The notes under the pieces are model-generated. The model searched no databases, was not told the origin of the DNA, and was given only the letters and a program-made list of their open reading frames with translations. Position numbers and translations under genes: made by a program. A stretch of DNA of 64,000 bases, from the NCBI RefSeq assembly GCF_011365745.1, contig NZ_JAAOBY010000001.1, positions 558,001 through 622,000 of the forward strand, written 5' to 3'. How positions within the stretch are numbered: position 1 is the stretch's first letter; each line of letters opens with the position of its first letter. Of this stretch, positions 39,987-49,241 are shown piece after piece. The DNA comes from Flavobacterium turcicum. GTDB lineage: Bacteria; Bacteroidota; Bacteroidia; Flavobacteriales; Flavobacteriaceae.

Positions 39987-40020
39987 AAAAACCCCATTTC
40001 AACAAAATTGAAATGGGGTT
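39987..40020 (-). terminator. Terminator of tsf
   Basis: On the minus strand: stem AACCCCATTTCAA/TTGAAATGGGGTT followed by TTTT, 45 nt after the tsf stop. Confidence 0.88.
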
Positions 40021-40064
40021 GTGTTTTAATTTGATTGCAAGTATAATTGCATCAAATATATTTA

Positions 40065-41027
40065 TTATCCTAAAGATGCTCTTTTGAAACCTGTAATTTC
40101 AACATTGAAACCTTTAACATAATCACCTACTTTTTTACTATCATCTTTGATGAAGTTTTGATCAAGTAAAGCTTTTTCTTGGTCTAAAGTAGTGTTGTCA
40201 GAGATAAAACGTTGGATTTTACCAGGAATAATTTTGTCCCAAATTTGCTCTGGTTTACCTTCAGCTTTCAATTCAGCTTTAGCATCTTCTTCAGCTTGTT
40301 TGATAACTTCTTCAGTTAATTGAGAGAAAGAAATGTATTTAGGAACATTTTTTAAAGTTTTTCCTAAACGTTTTGCTTCTTCATTTTCTTTTTCAATGAT
40401 CGCAATACGAGCTGCTAATTCAGACTCAACAAAAGCAGGATCAAAATCTTTGTAAGATAATGTATCAGCTCCCATTGATGCTACTTGCATAGAGATATCT
40501 TTAGTCAAAACTTCAGCATTTGGTACAGCTGCAGAAATAGCAGTTAATGCAGCAATTTTGTTAACGTGAACATAAGATCCAACGAAAGCACCTTCTAAAA
40601 TTTCAAAACCACCGATTTCGATTTTTTCACCGATAACACCAGTTTGTTCGATCAATTTTTCAGCAACAGTCATTCCGTTGAAATCTGATGCTAAAAATTC
40701 TTCTTTAGATGAGAAGTTGATCGCTTTTTCAACTAATTCTTTAGCCAAAGTTACGAAAGATTCATTTTTCCCTACGAAATCTGTTTCGCAGTTTAAAGTG
40801 ATGATAGCTCCTTTAGTTTTATCAGCATTGATAAAAGAAACAGCAGCTCCTTCAGAAGACTCACGGTCAGAACGGTTAGCAGCAACTTTTTGACCTTTTT
40901 CTCTAAGGTTTTGGATCGCTTTATCGAAATCTCCCTCCGCTTCAACTAAAGCTTTTTTACAGTCCATCATTCCGGCACCTGTAGTTTGTCTTAATTTGTT
41001 TACGTCTGCAGCAGTAATTGTTGCCAT
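40065..41027 (-). CDS. tsf: Elongation factor Ts
   Basis: 320 residues from ATG 41027 (MATITAADVNKLRQTTGAGMMDCKKAL), the family's N-terminus. An upstream in-frame start would add 15 unrelated residues within the intergenic palindrome. Contains the TDFVGKNESFV core contact motif. It catalyses GDP release from EF-Tu. It follows rpsB, the standard order. Confidence 0.97.
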   Translation of the reverse strand: MATITAADVNKLRQTTGAGMMDCKKALVEAEGDFDKAIQNLREKGQKVAANRSDRESSEGAAVSFINADKTKGAIITLNCETDFVGKNESFVTLAKELVEKAINFSSKEEFLASDFNGMTVAEKLIEQTGVIGEKIEIGGFEILEGAFVGSYVHVNKIAALTAISAAVPNAEVLTKDISMQVASMGADTLSYKDFDPAFVESELAARIAIIEKENEEAKRLGKTLKNVPKYISFSQLTEEVIKQAEEDAKAELKAEGKPEQIWDKIIPGKIQRFISDNTTLDQEKALLDQNFIKDDSKKVGDYVKGFNVEITGFKRASLG

Positions 41028-41057
41028 AATATTTTGAATTTTAATGTTAAAAGTAAA

Positions 41058-41142
41058 AATTCCAATTTTCAAATCCCAAATTCCAATGTTATCAGAAAGT
41101 TATTTTCTGATTTTGGAATTTGGAATTCAAAATTTGGAATTC
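41058..41142. repeat. Long AATTCCAAA-type imperfect palindrome between rpsB and tsf
   Basis: The left arm contains AATTCCAATTTTC, CCAAATTCCAATG and ATCAGAAA; the right arm is TTTTCTGATTTTGG followed by AATTTGGAATTC twice. The arms pair over most of about 40 bp. It lies in the rpsB-tsf gap and could lower tsf expression or stabilise rpsB mRNA. Confidence 0.65.
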
Positions 41143-41152
41143 AAAATTTGAT

Positions 41153-41932
41153 TTATTCTTCAGTTGCAGTTGCAGCTGGAGCTTCTGTAGTTTCAGTAGC
41201 TGGAGCAGCAACTTCAGCAGTAGCTTCAGTTTCTTTTTCAGTACCTCTATCAGAAAGACCTTCGATAATTGCAGCAGTAACTAAAGTTAAAATTTTATCA
41301 ATTGATTTAGAAGCGTCATCATTTGCAGGAATTACATACTCTACTTCACGTGGATCAGAGTTAGTATCAACCATTGCGAAAACTGGAATGTTTAATTTTT
41401 GAGCTTCTTTTATAGCGATATGTTCTGCTTTGATATCTACTACGAACAATGCAGCCGGTAGTCTAGACATGTCAGCGATTGAACCTAAGTTTTTCTCTAA
41501 TTTAGCACGAAGACGATCAACTTGCAAACGCTCTTTTTTAGATAAAGTCATGAAAGTACCATCTTTCTTCATTTTATCAATAGTAGCCATTTTTTTAACA
41601 GCTTTACGGATAGTTACAAAGTTAGTTAGCATTCCACCAGGCCATCTTTCAGTGATGTAAGGCATGTTTGCAGCTTTTGCTTTATCAGCAACGATATCTT
41701 TTGCTTGTTTTTTGGTAGCAACGAATAATATTTTTCTACCTGATGCAGCGATTTTTTTCAAAGCTTCGTTAGCCTCTTCAATTTTTGCTGCTGTTTTATA
41801 TAGGTTGATAATGTGAATACCATTACGCTCCATATAAATGTAAGGAGCCATGTTTGGATCCCATTTTCTAGTCATGTGTCCGAAGTGAACACCTGCTTCT
41901 AGTAAGTCTTTAACTTCTATTTTGTTTGCCAT
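41153..41932 (-). CDS. rpsB: 30S ribosomal protein S2
   Basis: 259 residues. It begins MANKIEVKDLLEAGVHFGHMTRKWDP and includes WPGGMLTNFVTIRKAV. The last 30 residues are an Ala/Thr/Glu-rich tail typical of Bacteroidota. The gap upstream holds a structured leader (41964-42050) that may regulate it. tsf follows downstream. Confidence 0.97.
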   Translation of the reverse strand: MANKIEVKDLLEAGVHFGHMTRKWDPNMAPYIYMERNGIHIINLYKTAAKIEEANEALKKIAASGRKILFVATKKQAKDIVADKAKAANMPYITERWPGGMLTNFVTIRKAVKKMATIDKMKKDGTFMTLSKKERLQVDRLRAKLEKNLGSIADMSRLPAALFVVDIKAEHIAIKEAQKLNIPVFAMVDTNSDPREVEYVIPANDDASKSIDKILTLVTAAIIEGLSDRGTEKETEATAEVAAPATETTEAPAATATEE

Positions 41933-41963
41933 TTTTGTTCTAGTTTACGTTCTGTTGATTAGC

Positions 41964-42050
41964 AATAAGCTTCTTTGATACGACTTTCAGACCTGTGTCT
42001 GCCTGACTTTCAGCTTATTTAGATGCTAAACTATTTCCTACCTCGGTAGG
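41964..42050 (-). promoter_or_regulatory. Candidate structured leader of rpsB
   Basis: An outer stem AATAAGCT (41964-41971)/AGCTTATT (42012-42019) encloses an inner stem CAGAC/GTCTG (41988-42001) and two direct copies of GACTTTCAG (41982-41990, 42005-42013). A further hairpin CCTACC-TC-GGTAGG is at 42037-42050. Such nested structure before an r-protein gene suggests autoregulation by S2; this is inference. Confidence 0.5.
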
Positions 42051-42152
42051 AGAGCAACAACAACTGTGTTTTTAAATTTATACTGAAATTTTTTCAGCAT
42101 TTTTTTAATAATTTCAAGGTATATAAAAATAGATCTTGAAATAAATTTGATA

Positions 42153-42539
42153 TTAACGTTTAGAGAACTGGAATCTCTTACGAGCTTTCTTCTGACCGAA
42201 TTTCTTACGTTCAACCATTCTTGGATCTCTTGTTAATAAACCTTGTGGTTTCAAAATTCCTCTGTTTTCAGCATTAACTTCACACATTACACGTGCTAAT
42301 GCCATTCTTACAGCTTCTGCTTGACCATTTGATCCACCTCCGTAAACGTTCACTTTTACATCAAAGTTACCTACATTCTCTGTCATAGACATTGGTTGTA
42401 ATACTTTGTACTGTAAAGTTGCAGTTGGGAAATACGTTTCGAATGCTTTTTTGTTTACAGTGATTACTCCTGTTCCTTCTGAAACGTAAACACGTGCAAC
42501 AGCCGTTTTTCTTCTACCGATTTTGTGAATAACTCCCAT
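42153..42539 (-). CDS. rpsI: 30S ribosomal protein S9
   Basis: 128 residues, beginning MGVIHKIGRRKTAVARVYV and ending in the basic tail QKKARKRFQFSKR that touches P-site tRNA. Its ATG overlaps the TAA of rplM by one base (TAATG), indicating translational coupling. Confidence 0.97.
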   Translation of the reverse strand: MGVIHKIGRRKTAVARVYVSEGTGVITVNKKAFETYFPTATLQYKVLQPMSMTENVGNFDVKVNVYGGGSNGQAEAVRMALARVMCEVNAENRGILKPQGLLTRDPRMVERKKFGQKKARKRFQFSKR

Positions 42540-42994
42540 TACTTAAGATCGTTAAGGTTAACTGTTCTAGGTTTTTGAGCGCCTTGTTTGTGCTCTGATC
42601 CTACAACAACATTTAAATTTCTAAAAAGTTCAGCTCCTAATTTGTTTTTAGGTAACATTCCTTTTACAGCTTTTTCTACTAATAATGCAGGGTTTTTCGC
42701 TTGCAATACTTTAGCAGTTAAACTTCTTTGACCTCCTGGGTAACCAGTGTGACGGATGTATGTTTTTTCATCCATTTTGTTACCTGTAAGGTTGATTTTT
42801 TCTGAGTTGATAACAATTACGTTATCACCGCAGTCCACGTGTGGTGTGTAACTTGGCTTGTACTTACCTCTTAAAATCATTGCGACTTTTGAAGCAAGAC
42901 GACCTAAGTTGTGACCTTCTGCATCTACAACAATCCACTCTTTAGTAACGGTGGCTTTGCTTGCTGACTGTGTCTTGTAGCTTAATGCGTCCAT
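42539..42994 (-). CDS. rplM: 50S ribosomal protein L13
   Basis: 151 residues. It contains VVDAEGHNLGRLASKVAMIL and YIRHTGYPGGQRSLTAK. An early assembly protein of the large subunit. It is the first gene of rplM-rpsI, with a clear promoter and a leader hairpin upstream. Confidence 0.97.
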   Translation of the reverse strand: MDALSYKTQSASKATVTKEWIVVDAEGHNLGRLASKVAMILRGKYKPSYTPHVDCGDNVIVINSEKINLTGNKMDEKTYIRHTGYPGGQRSLTAKVLQAKNPALLVEKAVKGMLPKNKLGAELFRNLNVVVGSEHKQGAQKPRTVNLNDLK

Positions 42995-43020
42995 AATATA
43001 TTTTTAATTAAACATTCCAT

Positions 43021-43034
43021 CCCCAATAAAGGGG
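43021..43034 (-). other. Hairpin at the 5' end of the rplM-rpsI transcript
   Basis: CCCC, six bases, GGGG. It lies immediately downstream of the predicted transcription start and may protect the mRNA 5' end. Confidence 0.45.
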
Positions 43035-43037
43035 TTG

Positions 43038-43068
43038 CAAAAGTACAATTAATTATTTTAAATGCAAA
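43038..43068 (-). promoter_or_regulatory. Promoter of rplM-rpsI
   Basis: On the minus strand: TTTG, exactly 19 nt, TACTTTTG, a full match to the Bacteroidota consensus. The rest of the gap to the LacI-type gene (43069-43337) shows only a TATTTTTG -7-like box at 43252-43259. Confidence 0.8.
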
Positions 43069-43337
43069 TACCTGAAAAGATTATTTTAGAAACGGTTGTG
43101 TGCTGATTATCAAACGGATATTAATTGCCTGTTTGGTTTACCTTATTTCTTTTTTGTTTTAGGTAACTGCTTTGCATTCAATAGATTTTATTTTTCGTGG
43201 TTTTTTTTGATTTTTCGCGTTTTTTTATGCTAAATCCGTATCAAAAATGGTTATTTTTGTCAATTAGACACATTGTATTTTAATTATTGCTACATTGTGT
43301 TCGTTTTTTAAAACTAACTACGCACAACCTAGCTCCT

Positions 43338-44360
43338 ATGAAAGCCAAAGCAACTCTAAAACAAATTGCCAAAGAACTTAATGTTTCTGTTTCAACAGTT
43401 TCTAAAGCACTAAATGATAGTCCAGAGATTAGTGACCAAACTAAGATTAAGATTAAGGAATATGCCAAGCTTAAAAATTACAAACCGAATGTGATTGGTT
43501 TGAATTTGAAGAACAGAAAAACGAAAACAATTGGTGTTATTATTCCTAATATTTTAAATTCCTTTTTTGCTAAAGTGTTTAGCGGAATAGAGAAAGTTGC
43601 TGATGAAAAAGGATACAACGTTATTATGTGTATCTCCAACGAATCGTCAGAAAAAGAGGCACACACGCTCGAAATGTTAAGTAATGGTACTACAGATGGT
43701 TTTATAGTTTCAGTGTCTGAAGAGGCGCAAAAAAATGAGGATTACCAGCATTTTTCTGCGATTATTAATGACGGTACTCCAATTGTAATGTTTGATCGTA
43801 TTGCCGAAGGTGTCGATTGTGATAAAGTAATCGTAGATGATTTTGATTCTGCACTGAATGCTACGCAACATTTGATTGATTTAGGTTGCAAAAAAATTGC
43901 GCTTTTCTCATCGGTTGATAATTTGAGTGTAGGTAAATTGCGTGCCGAAGGTTATTTGAAAGCTTTAGCCGATAATAATATCGCTGTAGATGAATCGATC
44001 ATCATTCGTACCGATGCTGAAGAAGATTTAAAAAATAAGGTTGATGCTGTTTTTGCTCAAGGTATTGATGGTATTTTTGCCTTGGAGGAAAACGATTCGG
44101 TAGCAGCTTTGCGATTTGCAGTTAAAAAGGGATTTCGAGTTCCAGAAGATATTTCGATCATTGGATTTGCGGACGGAATTTTGGCCTCGCGCCGATTGTC
44201 ACCTAGTTTAACTACGGTAAGTCAGCACGGAATTGAAATAGGAGAAGTAGCGGCTACTTTATTGATTGACCGTTTAGAGTCAAATGAGGAACACTTACCA
44301 TATGAAACGAAAGTGATTAAAACTAAATTGAAGGAGCGTGAATCTACGCGATTGGTATAA
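43338..44360 (+). CDS. LacI-family transcriptional regulator
   Basis: 340 residues from ATG 43338 (MKAKATLKQIAKELNVSVSTVSKALNDS); an upstream in-frame start would add 17 residues not found in the family. It has an N-terminal LacI helix-turn-helix and a periplasmic-binding-protein-like sensor domain (TIGVIIPNILNSFFAKVFSGIE; DGILASRRLSPSLTTV). It probably represses sugar-use genes elsewhere; no sugar genes are adjacent. Convergent with polA. Confidence 0.95.
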   Translation: MKAKATLKQIAKELNVSVSTVSKALNDSPEISDQTKIKIKEYAKLKNYKPNVIGLNLKNRKTKTIGVIIPNILNSFFAKVFSGIEKVADEKGYNVIMCISNESSEKEAHTLEMLSNGTTDGFIVSVSEEAQKNEDYQHFSAIINDGTPIVMFDRIAEGVDCDKVIVDDFDSALNATQHLIDLGCKKIALFSSVDNLSVGKLRAEGYLKALADNNIAVDESIIIRTDAEEDLKNKVDAVFAQGIDGIFALEENDSVAALRFAVKKGFRVPEDISIIGFADGILASRRLSPSLTTVSQHGIEIGEVAATLLIDRLESNEEHLPYETKVIKTKLKERESTRLV

Positions 44361-44381
44361 AGCAAAAAATATTTACTTTAA

Positions 44382-44416
44382 AAAAAAACTCTAATCAGTT
44401 CGATTAGAGTTTTTTT
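44382..44416. terminator. Bidirectional terminator between the LacI-type gene and polA
   Basis: 15-bp stem AAAAAAACTCTAATC/GATTAGAGTTTTTTT with a 5-nt loop between convergent genes. Confidence 0.9.
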
Positions 44417-44427
44417 ACGTCTTATTA

Positions 44428-47265
44428 TTAATGTGCTTCGAGCCAATCTTTTCCTTTTCCAATCTCCACCTCTAATGGAACAGTTAGTTGAAAAGCGTTT
44501 TCCATTTCGTGTTTAATCATAGGTTGAATGGCGTCGAGTTCATCGTTGTAAACATCAAAAACAAGTTCGTCATGTACTTGAAGGAGCATTTTGCTTTTCC
44601 AGTTTTCATTAGTCAACTTTTTATGAATGTTGATCATGGCAATTTTGATAATATCGGCGGCGCTACCTTGAATTGGTGCGTTTACTGCATTTCGTTCAGC
44701 TCCACCGCGAACGATCGCGTTTTGCGAATTGATATCTTTTAAATACCTACGACGCCCGACAATGGTTTGTACGTAGCCATTGTCTCGAGCAAAATCAACC
44801 TGATCTTGTATGTATGATTTTAATTTAGGATACGTTTGGTAATAGGCTTCGATCAAATCAGCACTTTCTTTGCGTGACAAATTGGTTTGATTACTCAATC
44901 CGAACGCCGAAACCCCATAAATGATTCCGAAATTCACTGTTTTGGCATGACTACGTTGTTCGCGAGTTACTTCTTCTAAAGGGACATTAAATACTTTTGA
45001 TGCCGTTGATTTATGTATGTCTTCTTTGTTTTGAAAAGCTTTTATCATATTCTCTTCGCCACACAAAGCGGCAATCACGCGAAGCTCAATTTGAGAGTAA
45101 TCCGCCGAAACTAAGGTGTAGTTTTCATCTCTAGCAACAAATGCTTTCCTTATTTGGCGACCACGTTCGGTACGAATTGGGATGTTTTGCAAGTTAGGAT
45201 TGTTTGAGCTCAAACGTCCTGTTGCTGCTACCGTTTGCATGTAATCGGTATGAATGCGTTTTGTAGCAACATCAACTTGATTCGGTAGGGCATCTACGTA
45301 GGTGTTTTGTAGTTTTACTAGTTGACGCCAATCTAAAATATCTTTTACAATTGGATTTTCGGCGGCTAAATAACTTAGGATTTCTTCGCCTGTCGCATAT
45401 TGTCCTGTTTTGGTCTTTTTTTGCTTAGCGCCACCTATTTTCAATTTGTCAAATAAAATATCTCCAAGTTGTTTTGGTGAAGCTAAGTTGAATTTTTCAC
45501 CTGCGGCTTCGTAGATGTTTTGCTCTAGCTTTTTTATATCTTCTGTTAGGTTTTGCGAAAGCGATTGCAAGAAAGCTACATCCACACGAATGCCTTCGCG
45601 CTCCATATCGGCTAAAACTTTAACTAATGGAATTTCGATATCGTCAAATAATTTTTTTGTTCCGGTGTTGTCTAATTCTGTTGTAAATAATTCTTTGAGT
45701 TGAAAGGTAACATCGGCATCTTCTACGGCGTATTCTTTGATTTCCTCAAGAGCCACATCGCGCATTGACTTTTGGTTTTTCCCTTTTTTACCAATAAGTT
45801 CTTCAATTGATTGCGGGCTGTATTGCAAATAGGTTTCGGCTAAAATATCCATATTGTGACGCATGTCAGGATTGATCAAGTAATGCGCTATCATGGTGTC
45901 AAATAGTTTTCCTTTTACAGTGATGCCATAATTAGAAAGTATTTTGAGATCGTATTTTAGATTTTGACCAATTTTTTCAATGTTTTCGTTTTCAAAAAAG
46001 GGAAGAAACTTGGCAGCAAGTACTTGTGCTTCTTCTTGATTTTCGGGAAACGGAACATAAAACCCTTTTCCTTTCTCAAACGAAAATGAAATTCCTACCA
46101 ATTCTGCATGTAGCGCATCAAGGCCGGTAGTTTCGGTATCAAAACAAACAGAAATTTGATTTTGTAGATTTTGCAATAGCAAGCGCAATCCTAAATCACC
46201 TTGAATGATTTGATAAGCGTGTGGTGTCGTTGCCAATGTGTTATAAAAAGTGGTGCGACTAACAGCGTCTTCATCAGTTGTTGCTGCTCCAAATAAATCA
46301 AACTGGTCGTCGTTTTTAGTGCTTTTTTTGTAGAGCTTCGCGTCGTTAGTAACTTCAGTTGTACCGTTGTTTTGCGATGGATTCTTAAAAATGGCATCAA
46401 ATTGCTCGGCCATTCGTCTAAATTCTAATTCGTTAAACAGTGCATCTGTTTTTTCAACATCAGGAGTAGATAATTCATAATCAGTCTCGTTGAAAGTGAC
46501 TGGACAGTCTAATAAAATGGTTGCTAATTTTTTAGAAAGTAAACCCAACTCTGAATTCGCCTCAATTTTGGTTTTGATAGCGCCTTTGAGTTCATGGGTG
46601 TTGGCTAATAAATTTTCAATTGAACCGTACTCGGCTAGGAATTTTTTAGCAGTTTTTTCGCCCACACCCGGTAATCCCGGGATGTTATCGGCAGAGTCGC
46701 CCATCATTCCTAAGTAATCAATTACTTGCTCGGGTCTTTCAATTTCAAATTTTTCAAGTACCTCTGGAATACCCCAAATTTCAATTCCATTACCCATTCG
46801 GGCAGGCTTGTACATGAAGATATTTTCAGATACTAATTGTGCAAAATCCTTGTCTGGCGTAACCATGAAAACTTTAAAATTTTCTTTCTCAGCTTGTTTG
46901 GCTATCGTACCAATTAAATCATCGGCTTCGAAACCGGCTACTTCAATGATAGGAATGTGCATGGCTTTTAGCAATTCTTGTATATAAGGAACGGCAATTT
47001 TAATCGCCTCTGGTGTGGCATCTCTATTGGCTTTGTATTCCGGGAAAAGTTCGTTTCGAAGCTCGCTACCTCCTTTGTCAAAAGCAACTGCCAAATGATC
47101 TGGTTTTTCTCTTTTGATGACATCCATTAACGAATTCATAAATCCCATAATTGCAGAGGTGTCCATGCCTTTTGAGTTAATTCTTGGATTTTTAATAAAA
47201 GCATAATATCCTCTAAAGATCAAGGCGTAGGCATCGAGCAAGAAAAGTCTTTTTTGTACTGACAT
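44428..47265 (-). CDS. polA: DNA polymerase I
   Basis: 945 residues with all three domains. The 5' nuclease is at about 1-290 (DAYALIFRGYYAF; GDSADNIPGLPGVGEKTA). The 3'-5' exonuclease is at about 330-520 with an apparently active site (CFDTETTGLDALHAELVG). The polymerase has VSADYSQIELRVIAALCGE, RSHAKTVNFGIIYG and LQVHDELVFD. It fills gaps and removes RNA primers. A TACTTTTG -7 box lies on the minus strand near 47295. The 313-nt gap 47266-47578 otherwise shows nothing recognisable. Confidence 0.97.
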   Translation of the reverse strand: MSVQKRLFLLDAYALIFRGYYAFIKNPRINSKGMDTSAIMGFMNSLMDVIKREKPDHLAVAFDKGGSELRNELFPEYKANRDATPEAIKIAVPYIQELLKAMHIPIIEVAGFEADDLIGTIAKQAEKENFKVFMVTPDKDFAQLVSENIFMYKPARMGNGIEIWGIPEVLEKFEIERPEQVIDYLGMMGDSADNIPGLPGVGEKTAKKFLAEYGSIENLLANTHELKGAIKTKIEANSELGLLSKKLATILLDCPVTFNETDYELSTPDVEKTDALFNELEFRRMAEQFDAIFKNPSQNNGTTEVTNDAKLYKKSTKNDDQFDLFGAATTDEDAVSRTTFYNTLATTPHAYQIIQGDLGLRLLLQNLQNQISVCFDTETTGLDALHAELVGISFSFEKGKGFYVPFPENQEEAQVLAAKFLPFFENENIEKIGQNLKYDLKILSNYGITVKGKLFDTMIAHYLINPDMRHNMDILAETYLQYSPQSIEELIGKKGKNQKSMRDVALEEIKEYAVEDADVTFQLKELFTTELDNTGTKKLFDDIEIPLVKVLADMEREGIRVDVAFLQSLSQNLTEDIKKLEQNIYEAAGEKFNLASPKQLGDILFDKLKIGGAKQKKTKTGQYATGEEILSYLAAENPIVKDILDWRQLVKLQNTYVDALPNQVDVATKRIHTDYMQTVAATGRLSSNNPNLQNIPIRTERGRQIRKAFVARDENYTLVSADYSQIELRVIAALCGEENMIKAFQNKEDIHKSTASKVFNVPLEEVTREQRSHAKTVNFGIIYGVSAFGLSNQTNLSRKESADLIEAYYQTYPKLKSYIQDQVDFARDNGYVQTIVGRRRYLKDINSQNAIVRGGAERNAVNAPIQGSAADIIKIAMINIHKKLTNENWKSKMLLQVHDELVFDVYNDELDAIQPMIKHEMENAFQLTVPLEVEIGKGKDWLEAH

Positions 47266-47578
47266 AAGTTTGAATTTGTAAAGATTTCAAAAGTACAAAA
47301 CTTAGAAGACAATGTGCAGAGGGGCTAGCAAATCTTTTGGTATAATCAGCTCGTGATATTTTTTTAGGATGCTGTTTTTTTTCGTCTCTAAAAAGCTACT
47401 CATTGCTTTATAATTCAAATTTAAACATATAACTATCTAGATAAAATATAAGAAATAAGTTATATTTTGATAAAAAATATGTATTTCATCGATTTTATTT
47501 GTTTTTAATCGATAATATTAATTAGTTTTGACTTAAGATTTAAAAACATACTTTTTTATAATTTGAAACTCATTTGTT

Positions 47579-49072
47579 ATGAAAAAAAATTACTTTACCT
47601 CAAGAAAATTACAAAGCTGTCTTTTGTTTTTCATGATATTGACTGCAACGGTTTCTGCGCAAGTGGGTGTTGGTACAATTACTCCAGATGCAAGTTCAGT
47701 ATTGGATGTTTCATCAACTACTCAGGGAATGCTTACTCCAAGAATGACAACTGCACAAAAAAATGCAATTGCTTCGCCAGCGGATGGATTAATGGTGTAT
47801 GATACTGATTTGAAAGCTTTTTGTTATTACAATCAATCAGTGACTGCTTGGACGCAAATGAATAGCGCCACTACGGGTCGATTAAAGTTTAAAAGAATAA
47901 AATCTTCTGATGTCCTATCCACTGTTTTGGCGGCAGAATTAGCTAATGGCGGTGGCTCAAAATATGTTTTAGATAGTGGCACGTATTATGAAATCAATGG
48001 CACAATAAATGTAAATTTCCCTATTGACCTAAACAATGCTTATTTAGTAGGATTGGACGCTAATGAGGATGTACTATTTAAATCAAGTGGTACCTTATTT
48101 GAGGGTGCGACGGGAGGAACCGTAAAAAATCTAGGTATTGCAGGAGGGAGTGCTGTTTTTAATTTGGTGGCGTCGGGTAACACACAAACTTTTATATTTA
48201 GAGATTCTATCGTTTCAGGCTCAGCCAATGTTGGAACAATAAGTGGTTTTGGATTAGTGTTTTTCTCAGTGATAAATTATTCTGGAAATACAACAGGAAT
48301 TACTTTTGGCACTTCAACTAGAGTTTTGTTGAGTAATACTGCTTGGTTTGGTAACAACACTGGTACTTTTGAAAAGTTTACAGGCACATTTTCTTTTATT
48401 CAAAAGCAAGGTGGCTTCTGTGAAGTAAATGGATCAGCCATGGGGGTAGATGTTTCTTCAAATCCAATAATAACAGGAGATGCGGTTATGGAATCAGTTG
48501 TTTTTACTGGAACTAATACTGAGGGTTATGTTGGTCGATATGCTACGGGCAGTTATGCAGGCTATAATTTTAATAATAGTTGGAATGTACGTTGCGCTGG
48601 GATACCAACTGAAACCGATGCTGTTGCTGCCGGTGATTTTACTTTTGATTATCCTGTTGGTCAAGGGGTTCAGACAACTTTTTCGGGGAGTTCGATTAAT
48701 CCAACTGCTATTTTAAAAGTTGCGGGTGTGTCTGCATCAACAAATTTGTTTCGATTTTCTACAGGAGGTGTTAGTAACCGATTAGTTTACGATGGTAAAA
48801 AGAAAAGACTTTTCCAAGTAACTGGTTCTATTTCATTTCAAGTACCTAACCCAGGAACGTACATTATCTACATTGCTAAAAATAATCAAGTTATTAATCA
48901 GTTTAAGATTTATGGGCGCGGGTTAATTACAAATGACATCGTAATAGTGCCTTTAGATGCGTTAGTAGAATTATCTAACTCAGATTATGTAGAAGTTTAT
49001 GCTCAAAGATTAGTGTCAACTTTTAATGGCGATAGTATTATTACGCCCAATCTAACTTTGATTGTTAAATAG
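47579..49072 (+). CDS. Secreted fibre-like protein of unknown function
   Basis: 497 residues. A signal peptide (TATVSAQ) is followed by the motif GVGTITPDASSVLDVSSTTQGMLTPRMTTAQ, common at the N-terminus of Bacteroidota cell-surface and tail-fibre-like proteins. The body is rich in Gly, Ser, Thr and Asn, with repeated short beta-strand patterns (GTVKNLGIAGGSAVFNL; TTGITFGTSTRVLLSNT) that suggest a beta-helix. No T9SS C-terminal domain is evident. It is a single gene between polA and a metallophosphoesterase with its own terminator; an adhesin or surface fibre is a guess. Confidence 0.8.
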   Translation: MKKNYFTSRKLQSCLLFFMILTATVSAQVGVGTITPDASSVLDVSSTTQGMLTPRMTTAQKNAIASPADGLMVYDTDLKAFCYYNQSVTAWTQMNSATTGRLKFKRIKSSDVLSTVLAAELANGGGSKYVLDSGTYYEINGTINVNFPIDLNNAYLVGLDANEDVLFKSSGTLFEGATGGTVKNLGIAGGSAVFNLVASGNTQTFIFRDSIVSGSANVGTISGFGLVFFSVINYSGNTTGITFGTSTRVLLSNTAWFGNNTGTFEKFTGTFSFIQKQGGFCEVNGSAMGVDVSSNPIITGDAVMESVVFTGTNTEGYVGRYATGSYAGYNFNNSWNVRCAGIPTETDAVAAGDFTFDYPVGQGVQTTFSGSSINPTAILKVAGVSASTNLFRFSTGGVSNRLVYDGKKKRLFQVTGSISFQVPNPGTYIIYIAKNNQVINQFKIYGRGLITNDIVIVPLDALVELSNSDYVEVYAQRLVSTFNGDSIITPNLTLIVK

Positions 49073-49094
49073 TATAGTTGTGAATATCATAAAG

Positions 49095-49128
49095 ACACAT
49101 CATTGATTTTTTAATGGTGTGTTTTTTT
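49095..49128 (+). terminator. Terminator of the fibre-like protein gene
   Basis: Stem ACACATCATT/AATGGTGTGT (one G-U pair), 8-nt loop, then T residues. Confidence 0.88.
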
Positions 49129-49241
49129 GTTTTGCATTTTTAGTAAAAGAATTTCATTATGCTTAACCGACCGTTAAATTTTAATTAATGCTCCCTTGGT
49201 TTAATCAAATCTTTCGTTATTTTGTCCAAAAATAAATTTTA

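Noticed and set aside
41028..41072. Extended start of tsf
   Set aside because: The extra 15 residues are translated from the intergenic palindrome; EF-Ts starts at MATITAADV.
43287..43337. Extended start of the LacI-type regulator
   Set aside because: LacI proteins start just before the helix-turn-helix; MKAKATLKQIAKEL is the natural start.
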